A stretch of 64,000 bases of DNA from Alcaligenaceae bacterium SAGV5 (GTDB taxonomy: Bacteria > Pseudomonadota > Gammaproteobacteria > Burkholderiales > Burkholderiaceae_B). This document shows, in pieces, positions 36,014 through 43,884 of this stretch. The stretch is taken from positions 496,001 through 560,000 of the forward strand of contig SPDP01000001.1 in NCBI GenBank assembly GCA_009360345.1, in the 5' to 3' direction. Below the pieces are notes generated by a model that was given only the letters and a program-made list of their open reading frames with translations, had not been told where the DNA came from and ran no database searches. The position numbers were made by a program, and so were the translations under genes. The number at the start of each line of letters is the position of its first letter. The stretch's first letter is position 1.

Positions 36014-37215
36014 GCACGCGCGACACACGCATCGCCATCGCCGGCGCCGGCATAGGTGGCCTGGCCGCCGGGCTGGCCCTGCTCAAGCAGGGCTTCGACG
36101 TGGACATCTACGAACAGGCGGCCGAGCTGGGCGAGGTGGGCGCCGGCGTGCAGATCAGCCCCAACGGCACGCGGCTGCTCCGGGCCTGGGGGCTGGGTGA
36201 GGCCATGTTCGAGCTGGGCACCCAGACCCAGGGCAAGGAGATCCGCGTCTGGAACACCGCGGATGCCAACCGCTACCTGGAGCTGGGCGCCGCGTCCGTC
36301 TCGAAGTACGGCGCGCCCTACCTGACGTTTCACCGCGCCGACCTGCATGCGCTGCTGCTGGATGCCGTGCGGCGCGAGAAGCGCGACGCGATCCACCTGA
36401 ATGCCGCCTTCGCTTCGCTGGGTACGGCGGACGGCGGCGCCGAAATGCGCCTGGCCTCGGGCCAGACCGTCCGGGCCGACGCGCTGATCGGCGCCGACGG
36501 CGTCCATTCCAAGGTGCGCCAGTCCCTGTTCGGCGCTGACCAGCCCCGGTTCACCGGCTGCATGGCCTGGCGTGGCCTGATCGAGGCCGACCGCCTGCCG
36601 GCATCGATCAACCGCACGGGGGGGGTGTCGTGGCTGGGCCCGACCGCGCACGTGCTGACCTACCCGATCCGCAAGGGACGGATGCTGAACTTCATCGGCA
36701 TGGTGGATCGGGCGGACTGGACGGTCGAGTCGTGGAACGCGCGCGGCACGATCGAAGAGTGCCTGGGGGATTTCCAGGGCTGGCACGAGGACGTGATCGC
36801 GATGATCGAACGCATCGAGGTGCCCTACAAGTGGGCCCTGATCGTGCGCGACACCCTGCCCGTCTGGGTGCGGGGACACGTTGCCTTGCTGGGCGACGCC
36901 TGCCACAGCACGCTGCCCTTCATGGCCCAGGGCGCCAACATGGCGCTGGAAGACGCCATGGTGCTGGGCCGCTGCCTGCGGCGCACGCCCGGCGACATCC
37001 CCGCCGCGCTGGCGTCGTACGAACGCATGCGGGTCGAGCGGACCACGAGGATCGTGAACGAGTCGGCGGCCCAGATCACGCGGGTCCATGCGCCCGTGCT
37101 GGCCGAGGCCGGCAGCGCGCGGGACCACATCCGGCGCGAGTGGGAGCCGGACCGCGTCGAGGACCGCTACGACTGGGTCTATGGCTACGACGCCATCGAG
37201 CAGCCTTTCGCCTAG
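36010..37215 (+). CDS. FAD-dependent monooxygenase, salicylate/6-hydroxynicotinate hydroxylase-like
   Basis: A 401-residue single-component flavin monooxygenase. It has the dinucleotide motif IAIAGAGIGGLAAGLALLKQG, the mid-protein DALIGADGVHSKVRQSLFG (DG motif) and GHVALLGDACHSTLPFMAQGANMALEDAMVL (GD motif). The ending YDWVYGYDAIEQPF resembles 6-hydroxynicotinate monooxygenase NicC and salicylate hydroxylases, which often couple hydroxylation with decarboxylation. It starts inside the DUF2783 stop codon. The second hydroxylase of this operon implies two ring-oxidation steps. Confidence 0.86.
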   Translation: MSTRDTRIAIAGAGIGGLAAGLALLKQGFDVDIYEQAAELGEVGAGVQISPNGTRLLRAWGLGEAMFELGTQTQGKEIRVWNTADANRYLELGAASVSKYGAPYLTFHRADLHALLLDAVRREKRDAIHLNAAFASLGTADGGAEMRLASGQTVRADALIGADGVHSKVRQSLFGADQPRFTGCMAWRGLIEADRLPASINRTGGVSWLGPTAHVLTYPIRKGRMLNFIGMVDRADWTVESWNARGTIEECLGDFQGWHEDVIAMIERIEVPYKWALIVRDTLPVWVRGHVALLGDACHSTLPFMAQGANMALEDAMVLGRCLRRTPGDIPAALASYERMRVERTTRIVNESAAQITRVHAPVLAEAGSARDHIRREWEPDRVEDRYDWVYGYDAIEQPFA

Positions 37216-37225
37216 GAGCGCCGCC

Positions 37226-37837
37226 ATGTCTTCTTCCGCCGACGACGACCTCGCCATACGAAGCCTGCGGCAGCGGTGGGCCTTCCATCGCGACCAGGGC
37301 GATTTCACCGGCATGTCCGGCTGCTTCCATCCGGAGGCGACGGCCAGCATCTCGTGGTTCAACGGCAAGGTCGCGGACCTGGTGCCGCTGCTGGCGGCCA
37401 GCGACGCGGCGCGCAAGCCCGGCGAACACGGCAAGCACGGGGTCGGGAACTGCCGCGTGGAGCAGCGCGGCGACCGGGCCCTGCTGGAGTCCGACATGGC
37501 CATCCTGATCCGCGAATACATCGACGGACAGCTGTTCGACTACACCGGCCACTGCCGCTTCCTCGACCAGGTGGAACGGCGCGCGGGCAAGTGGGGCATC
37601 CTGCACTGGACGGCGATCTTCGACAAGGACCGGCTCGATCCGGCGCAGGGCGAGGCGCCCGCCTGGCTGCGCGAGGTCGACCTGGCCACCCCGGATGCGG
37701 GGCTGGCCTTCATGCGCCTGCGGCAACGCAGGAAGGGCCGCGACGTGCCCGCCTCCACGGTGGTGGGCGGCAGCGAGGCCGAGCGGCAATTGCGGCGCGA
37801 CGCCTGGGCCTGGCTGGAGCGGCGCGATGGGCAGTGA
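37226..37837 (+). CDS. NTF2/SnoaL-like protein
   Basis: A 203-residue protein predicted to adopt the cone-shaped NTF2 fold: LRQRWAFHRDQGDFTGMSGCFHPEATASISWFNG, then RGDRALLESDMAILIREYIDGQLFDYTGHCRFLDQVERR and GKWGILHWTAIFDKD. The first segment matches SnoaL-type isomerase/hydrolase proteins and dioxygenase small-subunit-like folds. It lies 10 bases after the second hydroxylase and overlaps the DszB-like gene, so it belongs to the same transcript. Its catalytic role is unknown. Confidence 0.78.
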   Translation: MSSSADDDLAIRSLRQRWAFHRDQGDFTGMSGCFHPEATASISWFNGKVADLVPLLAASDAARKPGEHGKHGVGNCRVEQRGDRALLESDMAILIREYIDGQLFDYTGHCRFLDQVERRAGKWGILHWTAIFDKDRLDPAQGEAPAWLREVDLATPDAGLAFMRLRQRRKGRDVPASTVVGGSEAERQLRRDAWAWLERRDGQ

Positions 37838-38933
37838 ACATTCTCCATTGAACGGTGAGTCCCGCACGATGAATCCTTCCACTCTCTGGTACACCCGCTG
37901 CCCGGTGCCGACGGCATTCGGCGTCGCCGTCGAGCGCGGTTTCCTCGATGCCGAGCTGGCGCGCGACGGCATCGTGGCGCGGTCGCTCGCATCGAGCACC
38001 GACAATCAGGTCAGGCAGTCGCATTTCCACCATTCCCAGCCCAACTCGTTCCGCCACGGCGGCAACGGCCCCCCGCTGGTGACCCGTTCGCGCGGCGGCC
38101 GGGTCAAGCTGATCGGCCTGTCGTGGAACGACAGCATCAAGCCCATGCTGGTCATGCCCGACAGCGGCATCGCCTCGGTGCGCGCGCTGGCCGGCAGGAA
38201 GGTGTCGCTGCCGATACGCGCCGGCGATTCCATCGATTTCTGGAAGGCCTCGTCGCTGCGGGGCACCGAACTCGCGTTGGCGCTTGAAGGCATGACCATG
38301 GACGACGTGGCGATGACGCCGGTCTCGACCAACCGCACTTTCATGGACGGGGCGACGGCCTCCACCGCCCAGACGGCCACCCTCTGGGGCGCGCACTGCA
38401 TGCTGGGCCATCAGCGCGAGGAAGCCTTCGCGCTGGTCCGGGGCGAGGTGGACGCGCTGTACAGCCAGGGCGCGATCGCCGCCGTGGTCATGGGGTTCAC
38501 CGGGGCGGTCGCCATCGCCGATGCGGCCGCCAGCCCCGACCTGGCCGGCCGCGTGAACAACGACGCGCCGCTGGCCCTGACCGTGAGCGAGGACCTGCTG
38601 GCCGAGCAGCCGGAACTGGTGGCGCGCTGCCTGGCCGCCGTCCTGCGCGCGGCCGCCTGGGCACAGGCCAACGAACGCGAGGCCAAGCGCATCATCGCCG
38701 CCGATACCGGCCTGCCCGAGGAACTCGTGGACGCGGCTTTTCCGCAAGACGTGCATCGCCAACTCGAGGTCGACCTGCGGCCCGAGTGGGTGGAGGCGCT
38801 GCGGGTGCAGCACGACCACCTGCTGCGGCACGGCTTCCTGGCCGCGCCCATCGCCTTCGAGGATTTCGTCGACCACGGTCCGCTGCGGCGAGCCCGGGAA
38901 ATATTGGCCGGCGAAGCGGCCGTGCCCCTGTGA
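37827..38933 (+). CDS. DszB-like protein (aryl-sulfinate desulfinase family)
   Basis: A 368-residue protein of the periplasmic-receptor fold with no signal peptide. Compared with Rhodococcus DszB (2'-hydroxybiphenyl-2-sulfinate desulfinase, 365 residues), the segment LWYTRCPVPTAFG aligns with LTYSNCPVPNALL, placing C25 on the catalytic C27. HFHHSQPNSFRHGGNGPPL aligns without gaps with DszB's HFTYDQPAYTRFGGEIPPL, keeping H60, R70 and G73 (here H66, R76, G79). The later DVDALYS is also shared. I chose ATG 37827 (GGAG 7 bases upstream), overlapping the previous gene by 11 bases; 37869 is the alternative. ABC-receptor annotation is likely in databases. Confidence 0.75.
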   Translation: MGSEHSPLNGESRTMNPSTLWYTRCPVPTAFGVAVERGFLDAELARDGIVARSLASSTDNQVRQSHFHHSQPNSFRHGGNGPPLVTRSRGGRVKLIGLSWNDSIKPMLVMPDSGIASVRALAGRKVSLPIRAGDSIDFWKASSLRGTELALALEGMTMDDVAMTPVSTNRTFMDGATASTAQTATLWGAHCMLGHQREEAFALVRGEVDALYSQGAIAAVVMGFTGAVAIADAAASPDLAGRVNNDAPLALTVSEDLLAEQPELVARCLAAVLRAAAWAQANEREAKRIIAADTGLPEELVDAAFPQDVHRQLEVDLRPEWVEALRVQHDHLLRHGFLAAPIAFEDFVDHGPLRRAREILAGEAAVPL

Positions 38934-38953
38934 ACACAAGAAAGGAGATCGCC

Positions 38954-39475
38954 ATGCCCGAGGAATTCACCCGTTTCCTGACCCTGTTCGACCGGCTGGT
39001 CCGCTATTCCGACGACTGGGTGGCGCGCATGGACGCCGGCAAGATGGACTGGGCGCCGATCGAGAACGCCAGCACGCGCTTCGGCACGCGAGTGTCGCGC
39101 ATCACGGTGCGCAGCCTGCTGATCCATACCGTGCTGGCCGAGCGCAACTGGGTGCGCGCCATTCCGGCCTGCGAGCCCGGCGGCGTCATTCCCCTGCCCA
39201 GCGATCCCGCCGCCGCGGCCCGTTTCGACGGCACGGACCTGCGCACGACGGCGCTCGCCCTGCACGAGGAGAATCTCGAGGCGCTGGGCCGCTATACGCC
39301 CGCCGAGCTTGGCAAGAAAGTCCACTTCGTCGGCCGCGAATGGTCCGGCATGGGGCTGCTGTGGGGCATGTACGCCCATCGCGCCTTCCACGTGGGCAAC
39401 ATCGATATCTATCTGCGGCAGAGCGACGTGGTGGGACCCGAGTTCTTCGAGTTCAATCCGGCCATCATGGCCTGA
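38954..39475 (+). CDS. DinB-like family protein
   Basis: A 173-residue helical-bundle protein. Motifs ITVRSLLIHTVLAERNWVRAI and MGLLWGMYAHRAFHVGNIDIYL place histidines at the positions usually used for metal binding in DinB/YfiT-type proteins. Some members are thiol-dependent isomerases or transferases; others are uncharacterised. AAAGGAGATCGCC precedes ATG 38954. It is part of the monooxygenase operon. A role in isomerising a ring-cleavage product with a thiol cofactor is possible but speculative. Confidence 0.7.
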   Translation: MPEEFTRFLTLFDRLVRYSDDWVARMDAGKMDWAPIENASTRFGTRVSRITVRSLLIHTVLAERNWVRAIPACEPGGVIPLPSDPAAAARFDGTDLRTTALALHEENLEALGRYTPAELGKKVHFVGREWSGMGLLWGMYAHRAFHVGNIDIYLRQSDVVGPEFFEFNPAIMA

Positions 39476-39510
39476 TGCCGTTCACTTTTCTTCTCTTGCG
39501 ATCCTGACCC

Positions 39511-40086
39511 ATGACGACTTCCCCCCTACGCATCGCGGGCCTGTGCGGCAGCCTGCGCAAAGCCTCCTACAACCGGCGGGCCCTCGAGGCCGCGGGCAGC
39601 CTCATGCCGCCGAGCATGGAATTGTCGGTGCTCGACATCCGGAACTTTCCGATGTTCGACGCCGATGTCCTGGCCGAGGGCATGCCCGATGCCGTCCGGC
39701 GGGCCCGGGAGGCCGTGCGCGACGCCGATGCGGTGCTGATCGCCAGCCCGGAATACAACTTCTCGGTGTCCGGCGTGCTGAAGAATGCGATCGACTGGAT
39801 CTCCCGGGGCGACGACCAGCCCTTCGCCGGCAAGCCGGTCGCCATCCTCAGCGCCACCCAGGGGCCGCTGGGCGGCGCGCGGTCGCAGTACGACCTGCGC
39901 AAGATCATGGTCTTCCTGGATGCGCTGGTGTTGAACAAACCCGAGATCTTCATCGGCATGGCGCCGGCCAAGTTCGATGCGGCCGGCGCGCTGACCGACG
40001 CCCCTACCCGGGAGATCCTGGGCCGGCAGATGGCGGCCCTGGAGAAATTCGTGCAGTTCGTGCGGCGCGGACGAGCCCAGCCCTGA
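39511..40086 (+). CDS. NADPH-dependent FMN reductase (SsuE-like flavodoxin fold)
   Basis: A 191-residue flavodoxin-like reductase. The FMN-phosphate loop is LCGSLRKASYNRRAL and the second flavin loop is SPEYNFSVSGVLKNAIDWISR, both typical of NADPH:FMN/quinone reductases (ArsH, SsuE, ChrR group). In sulfonate pathways such enzymes supply FMNH2 to monooxygenases. The two hydroxylases here are FAD enzymes of the self-reducing type, so this enzyme may instead reduce a quinone intermediate. It lies in the same operon. Confidence 0.83.
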   Translation: MTTSPLRIAGLCGSLRKASYNRRALEAAGSLMPPSMELSVLDIRNFPMFDADVLAEGMPDAVRRAREAVRDADAVLIASPEYNFSVSGVLKNAIDWISRGDDQPFAGKPVAILSATQGPLGGARSQYDLRKIMVFLDALVLNKPEIFIGMAPAKFDAAGALTDAPTREILGRQMAALEKFVQFVRRGRAQP

Positions 40087-40128
40087 GGGGCGAACGGCGT
40101 CCAGACATATTCCAACCGGAGAATGGCG

Positions 40129-41115
40129 ATGTTCGGATTGATGAAGCGGTTGCTGCAGATCGGGGGCATTGCGATGGTGGGCCTGGCCTCCCCCGGCGTT
40201 CATGCACAGGGGTTCCCGGCCAAGCCTTTGCGGTGGATCGTCGGCTACCCCGCCGGCGGGGGCAGCGACAACGCGGTACGGATCCTGGCGGCCAGGCTGG
40301 CCGAGAAGCTGGGGCAGCCCGTCATCGTCGAGAACCACCCCGGCGCGGCCACCATCGTCGCGGCAGAAACGGCGGCGAAATCGGCCCCGGACGGCTACAC
40401 GCTGTTCTCGGTCGACAACGGCACGGTCGTCTTCAACCCCCTGCTCTACAAGAAACTGCCCTACGTCCCGTCGCGTGACTTCGCGCCGGTGGCCCTGTAC
40501 GGCAAGTTTCCGCTGCTGCTGGTGGTGAATCCGCAGGTGGTGCCGGCGGACTCGGTCGCGTCGCTGGTGCGCCTGGCCAAGGCCGCGGGCGGATCCATGG
40601 GCTATGCCTCGCCCGGCCTGGGCAGTCCGCAGCACCTGGCCGGCGAACTGTTCAAGGAAATGACCGGCGCGCCGCTGCTGCACGTGCCCTACAAAGGCAC
40701 CGCGCCGCTGACCCAGGACCTGCTGGGCGGCCACATCGGCGTCTCGTTCATCGGCGTGCCCACCGGCATGCGGCAGGTCCAGGCGGGCAAGCTGCGCGCG
40801 CTGGGCGTGGCCGAGGCGGCCCGCCTGCCCTCGCTGCCGGAGGTCCCGACGCTGGCCGAGGCCGGAGTGGGTGACATCGTGGCCTATGCCTGGCAGGGCG
40901 TGGTCGTGCCGGCGGGGACGCCCGCGGCCACCGTGGACAAATTGTCGGCCGCCCTGCAAGCCATCGTGAAGAGTCCCGACGTCCAGACGCGCCTGCGCGA
41001 GATCGGCGTCGAACCGCTGGAGGGGGGCAAGGCCGAGATGGCGGCGCTGACCGCCGGCGATCTCAAGCGCTGGGGAGACGTGATCCGGAAGCGGGGCATC
41101 ACGCTGGAGCAATAA
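40129..41115 (+). CDS. TctC/Bug-type periplasmic solute receptor
   Basis: A 328-residue Bug receptor, last gene of the monooxygenase/DszB-like operon. The signal peptide (about 26 residues, ending PGVHA) precedes QGFPAKPLRWIVGYPAGGGSDNAVR. Ligand-loop motifs VENHPGAATIVAAE and APDGYTLFS are present. The second ATG at 40129 is preferred: GGAG is 7 bases before it, but only 1 base before the ATG at 40123. It presumably recognises the pathway substrate outside the cytoplasm. Confidence 0.88.
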   Translation: MFGLMKRLLQIGGIAMVGLASPGVHAQGFPAKPLRWIVGYPAGGGSDNAVRILAARLAEKLGQPVIVENHPGAATIVAAETAAKSAPDGYTLFSVDNGTVVFNPLLYKKLPYVPSRDFAPVALYGKFPLLLVVNPQVVPADSVASLVRLAKAAGGSMGYASPGLGSPQHLAGELFKEMTGAPLLHVPYKGTAPLTQDLLGGHIGVSFIGVPTGMRQVQAGKLRALGVAEAARLPSLPEVPTLAEAGVGDIVAYAWQGVVVPAGTPAATVDKLSAALQAIVKSPDVQTRLREIGVEPLEGGKAEMAALTAGDLKRWGDVIRKRGITLEQ

Positions 41116-41126
41116 CGGGCCGCGCA

Positions 41127-41249
41127 AACCTGTATACAGATTTTCAGCAGGGTAAGACTGCTTCCGGTGTTATGGCGCAAAAATACTAGGGTTTTCCCGC
41201 TGTTTCCCTCGTTTTGATTCCGGAGCAAAATCAACCTGTATACAGATTT
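41127..41249. promoter_or_regulatory. two GTATAC-centred GntR/FCD operator candidates
   Basis: An exact 17-bp direct repeat, AACCTGTATACAGATTT, occurs at 41127-41143 and 41233-41249. Each copy contains the palindrome CTGTATACAG. The second copy ends 64 bases before the VanA-like start. The core TGTATACA is identical to that of the palindrome beside the GntR gene at 15982. No GntR gene is adjacent here. Confidence 0.6.
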
Positions 41250-41313
41250 GATGATGCTCCGTTCCTCGCATGCGCCCTGCCGCTGCCACGGGCCGGGCTC
41301 CTGGAGGAAGACC

Positions 41314-42405
41314 ATGTTTCTGAAGAACACCTGGTACGTCGCCTGTACCCCCGATGAAGTCGCCGAAAAACCGCTGGGCCGCCAGATCTGCGGCGAACGC
41401 ATGGTCTTCTACCGGGGCCAGGACGGCAAGGTGTCCGCGCTGGAGGATTTCTGTCCCCATCGCGGCGCGCCGCTGTCGCTGGGCTTCATCGACAAGGGCG
41501 AACTGGTGTGCGGCTACCACGGCCTGCGCATGAACCCGGACGGCACCTGCGCCGGCATGACCGGGCAGCGCGTGCGCGCCTTCCCCAGCATCCGCAGCTA
41601 CCCCGCCGTGGAACGCTACGGCTTCATCTGGGTCTGGCCGGGCGACGCCGAACTGGCCGATCCCGCCAGGATCCACCACCTGGAATGGGCCGAAAGCCCC
41701 GACTGGGCCTACGGCGGCGGCCTGTACCACATCCATTGCGACTACCGCCTCATGATCGACAACCTCATGGACCTCACCCATGAGACCTACGTCCACGCCA
41801 GCAGCATCGGCCAGGCCGAGATCGAGGAATCGGCGCCCGCCACCAAGACCATCGGCGACGAGGTCGTGACCAGCCGCCACATGGAAAACATCAAGCCGCC
41901 CCCGTTCTGGGCCGCCGCGCTGCGCGGCAACGGCCTGGCCGACGACGTGCCGTGCGACCGCTGGCAGATCTGCCGCTTCACCCCGCCCAGCCACGTGCTG
42001 ATCGAAGTGGGCGTGGCGCACGCCGGCAAGGGCGGCTATGACGCGCCGGCCGAGTCCAAGGCCTCCAGCATCGTGGTCGATTTCATCACGCCCGAGACCG
42101 AGACCTCGATCTGGTACTTCTGGGGCATGGCGCGCAACTTCAAGCCCGACGACGAACAGCTCACCGCCACCATCCGCGAAGGCCAGGGCAAGATCTTCGG
42201 CGAGGACCTGGACATGCTGGAAGCGCAGCAGCGCAACCTGTCCGAGAACCCGGGCCGCAAGATCCTGAAGCTCAACATCGATTCCGGCGGCGTGCAGTCG
42301 CGCGTCGTGCTGGATCGCCTGCTGGCCGCGGAAGCCGCCGAACGGGCCAGCCGCGTCGCGGCCTCCGCCGAAGCGGCAACGGCGCGGGCGGCCGCGGCGG
42401 GTTGA
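41314..42405 (+). CDS. Rieske oxygenase, vanillate O-demethylase VanA-like
   Basis: A 363-residue class IA oxygenase subunit. The Rieske ligands are C47, H49, C66 and H69 (CPHRG and CGYHG). The mononuclear iron site lies in NLMDLTHETYVHASSIG with H156 and H161. Homologues demethylate vanillate or related methoxyaryl acids. GGAGGAAGACC precedes ATG 41314. The reductase partner (VanB) is absent next to it; an external or distant reductase must supply electrons. The C-terminus carries an Ala-rich tail. Two palindromes upstream suggest GntR-type control. Confidence 0.87.
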   Translation: MFLKNTWYVACTPDEVAEKPLGRQICGERMVFYRGQDGKVSALEDFCPHRGAPLSLGFIDKGELVCGYHGLRMNPDGTCAGMTGQRVRAFPSIRSYPAVERYGFIWVWPGDAELADPARIHHLEWAESPDWAYGGGLYHIHCDYRLMIDNLMDLTHETYVHASSIGQAEIEESAPATKTIGDEVVTSRHMENIKPPPFWAAALRGNGLADDVPCDRWQICRFTPPSHVLIEVGVAHAGKGGYDAPAESKASSIVVDFITPETETSIWYFWGMARNFKPDDEQLTATIREGQGKIFGEDLDMLEAQQRNLSENPGRKILKLNIDSGGVQSRVVLDRLLAAEAAERASRVAASAEAATARAAAAG

Positions 42406-42470
42406 AGGGCAGTCAGGCGGAGGATCGCTCCGCCATTGCGTCGTCATGGGACCTGCTTTTCATGGTTGCC

Positions 42471-42514
42471 TCGTAGGGATGATTTTCGTTTATGGACGAA
42501 AATCATCCCTACGA
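42471..42514. repeat. perfect 19-bp inverted repeat between convergent genes
   Basis: The arms TCGTAGGGATGATTTTCGT and its exact complement flank a 6-base loop (TTATGG). The element lies between the 3' ends of the VanA-like and cytochrome genes, and its AT content is far above the neighbours. It may be a REP-like repeat, a terminator or a regulatory site. Confidence 0.6.
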
Positions 42515-42520
42515 ACAAAT

Positions 42521-42547
42521 GGGCGAGCCTCGGTCCGAAGCTCGCCC
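42521..42547. terminator. bidirectional terminator-like hairpin
   Basis: GGGCGAGC and GCTCGCCC form an 8-bp stem, with TCGG/CCGA forming an inner stem after one unpaired base. It lies between two convergent genes, 8 bases from the cytochrome gene stop. A bidirectional transcription stop is likely, although the T-run is poor. Confidence 0.45.
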
Positions 42548-42555
42548 GTTCCCCG

Positions 42556-43884
42556 TTACTGCTCCCTACCCTGCAACGCCAGCGGATACTCGCCCCGGAT
42601 CCGCCTGACCGCGTCCTGCACGTCGTTCCAGGCCGGCTGGCCGGTGAAGGATGCGCGCATGAACTGCGCCACGGCCGTGACCTGCGCATCGTTCAGCGCG
42701 TACGCGTAGCCGGGCATGTGGCCGCCACGCGGGTTGCCCGCGTCGTGCTGGGTGCCGTTCAGGATGTAGCGGATCACGTTGTCGGGTTGTTCCAGGTTCA
42801 GCGAGGTGGCCAGCCACAGCGGCGGCTGGGTGCCGAACAGGTCCGGGCCGCCGGGGCCGGGGTGGTGGCAGGCCGCGCACGCGTTGGCGTAGATGCGGGC
42901 GCCCAGCGTGTCGGTGGTGGCCACCGCGGCCTGTGCCGCCGCCTCGCGCTGTTGCGTCGTGAGGCCGGATTTGCCTTGCGCCGCGCCGGCCATCTGGCTG
43001 GCGATGTAGGTGGCCAGCGCGCGGGTGTCGGCTTCGGCGATCTGCGAGGTGCCGACGCGCACCACCGGTGTCATGGATCCGCCCGCCGCGCCGTGCTGGT
43101 CGGAATAGCCCGTGCGCAGGTACTCGAACAGGGCCTGCCCGGTCCACGTGATCGGCGCCTTGGACGAGGCGTTGAGCGCGGGCGCGATCCAGCCTTCGGC
43201 GCTGCCGCCGCCCAGGTAGGACTTGCCGCCTTCCTCGGCGCCCAGCGCGTTGCGGGGCGTGTGGCAGGCGCTGCAGTGGCCCAGCGCGACCGCGAGGTAC
43301 TGGCCGCGGTTCCAGGCTTCCGATTCCGAGGCCACCTTGGCGACCGGATCGCGATCCAGGAACAGCAGGTTCCACCCCGCCATCAGCACGCGCTGGTTGA
43401 ACGGGAACGGCAGGCGGGTGGCTTGCGGCTCGTTGTGCACCGGGGGCTGGCTCATCATGTAGGCGTACAGGCCGCGCATGTCCTCGTCGGTCATTTTGGT
43501 GAACGAGGTGTAGGGGAAGGCCGGGTAGAGGTGCGTGCCGTCGCGCGCGACGCCGCGACGCATGGCGCGCTCGAAGGCCTCGAACGACCAGCCGCCTATG
43601 CCGGTCTCGGTGTCGGGCGTGATGTTGGTCGAGACGATGACGCCAAAGGGCGTCTCCATGTGGAACCCGCCCGCGTTCACCGCCCCGCCCGGGGCGGTGT
43701 GGCAGACGACGCACATGCTGGCGGAGGCGACTTCCTGGCCCCGCCGGACCTGTTCCGCGGGGAACTGCCTGGGATCGATCGACGCGGTCGGGATCTCGGA
43801 TTCGTGCGCGAACAGGGCGACGCCGGCCGCGATGACGGCCAGCAGGATGACGAGGGTCAGCGACCACTTGGCTGCGCGGCTCAT
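42556..43884 (-). CDS. tri-haem cytochrome c, electron acceptor of the molybdenum hydroxylase
   Basis: A 442-residue periplasmic protein with an N-terminal signal or anchor (residues about 8-25). Three haem c attachment motifs are CVVCH at 58-62, CSACH at 204-208 and CAACH at 336-340. This three-cytochrome architecture is that of alcohol/aldehyde dehydrogenase cytochrome subunits. It overlaps the stop of the large molybdenum-hydroxylase subunit (TAATG), so it accepts electrons from that enzyme and passes them to the respiratory chain. Confidence 0.9.
   Translation of the reverse strand: MSRAAKWSLTLVILLAVIAAGVALFAHESEIPTASIDPRQFPAEQVRRGQEVASASMCVVCHTAPGGAVNAGGFHMETPFGVIVSTNITPDTETGIGGWSFEAFERAMRRGVARDGTHLYPAFPYTSFTKMTDEDMRGLYAYMMSQPPVHNEPQATRLPFPFNQRVLMAGWNLLFLDRDPVAKVASESEAWNRGQYLAVALGHCSACHTPRNALGAEEGGKSYLGGGSAEGWIAPALNASSKAPITWTGQALFEYLRTGYSDQHGAAGGSMTPVVRVGTSQIAEADTRALATYIASQMAGAAQGKSGLTTQQREAAAQAAVATTDTLGARIYANACAACHHPGPGGPDLFGTQPPLWLATSLNLEQPDNVIRYILNGTQHDAGNPRGGHMPGYAYALNDAQVTAVAQFMRASFTGQPAWNDVQDAVRRIRGEYPLALQGREQ

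Noticed and set aside
32776..41115. A true dsz desulfurisation operon
   Set aside because: Only a DszB-like protein is present. DszA- and DszC-type FMN-dependent oxygenases are absent and the hydroxylases are FAD enzymes of another class, so the dsz name is not warranted.
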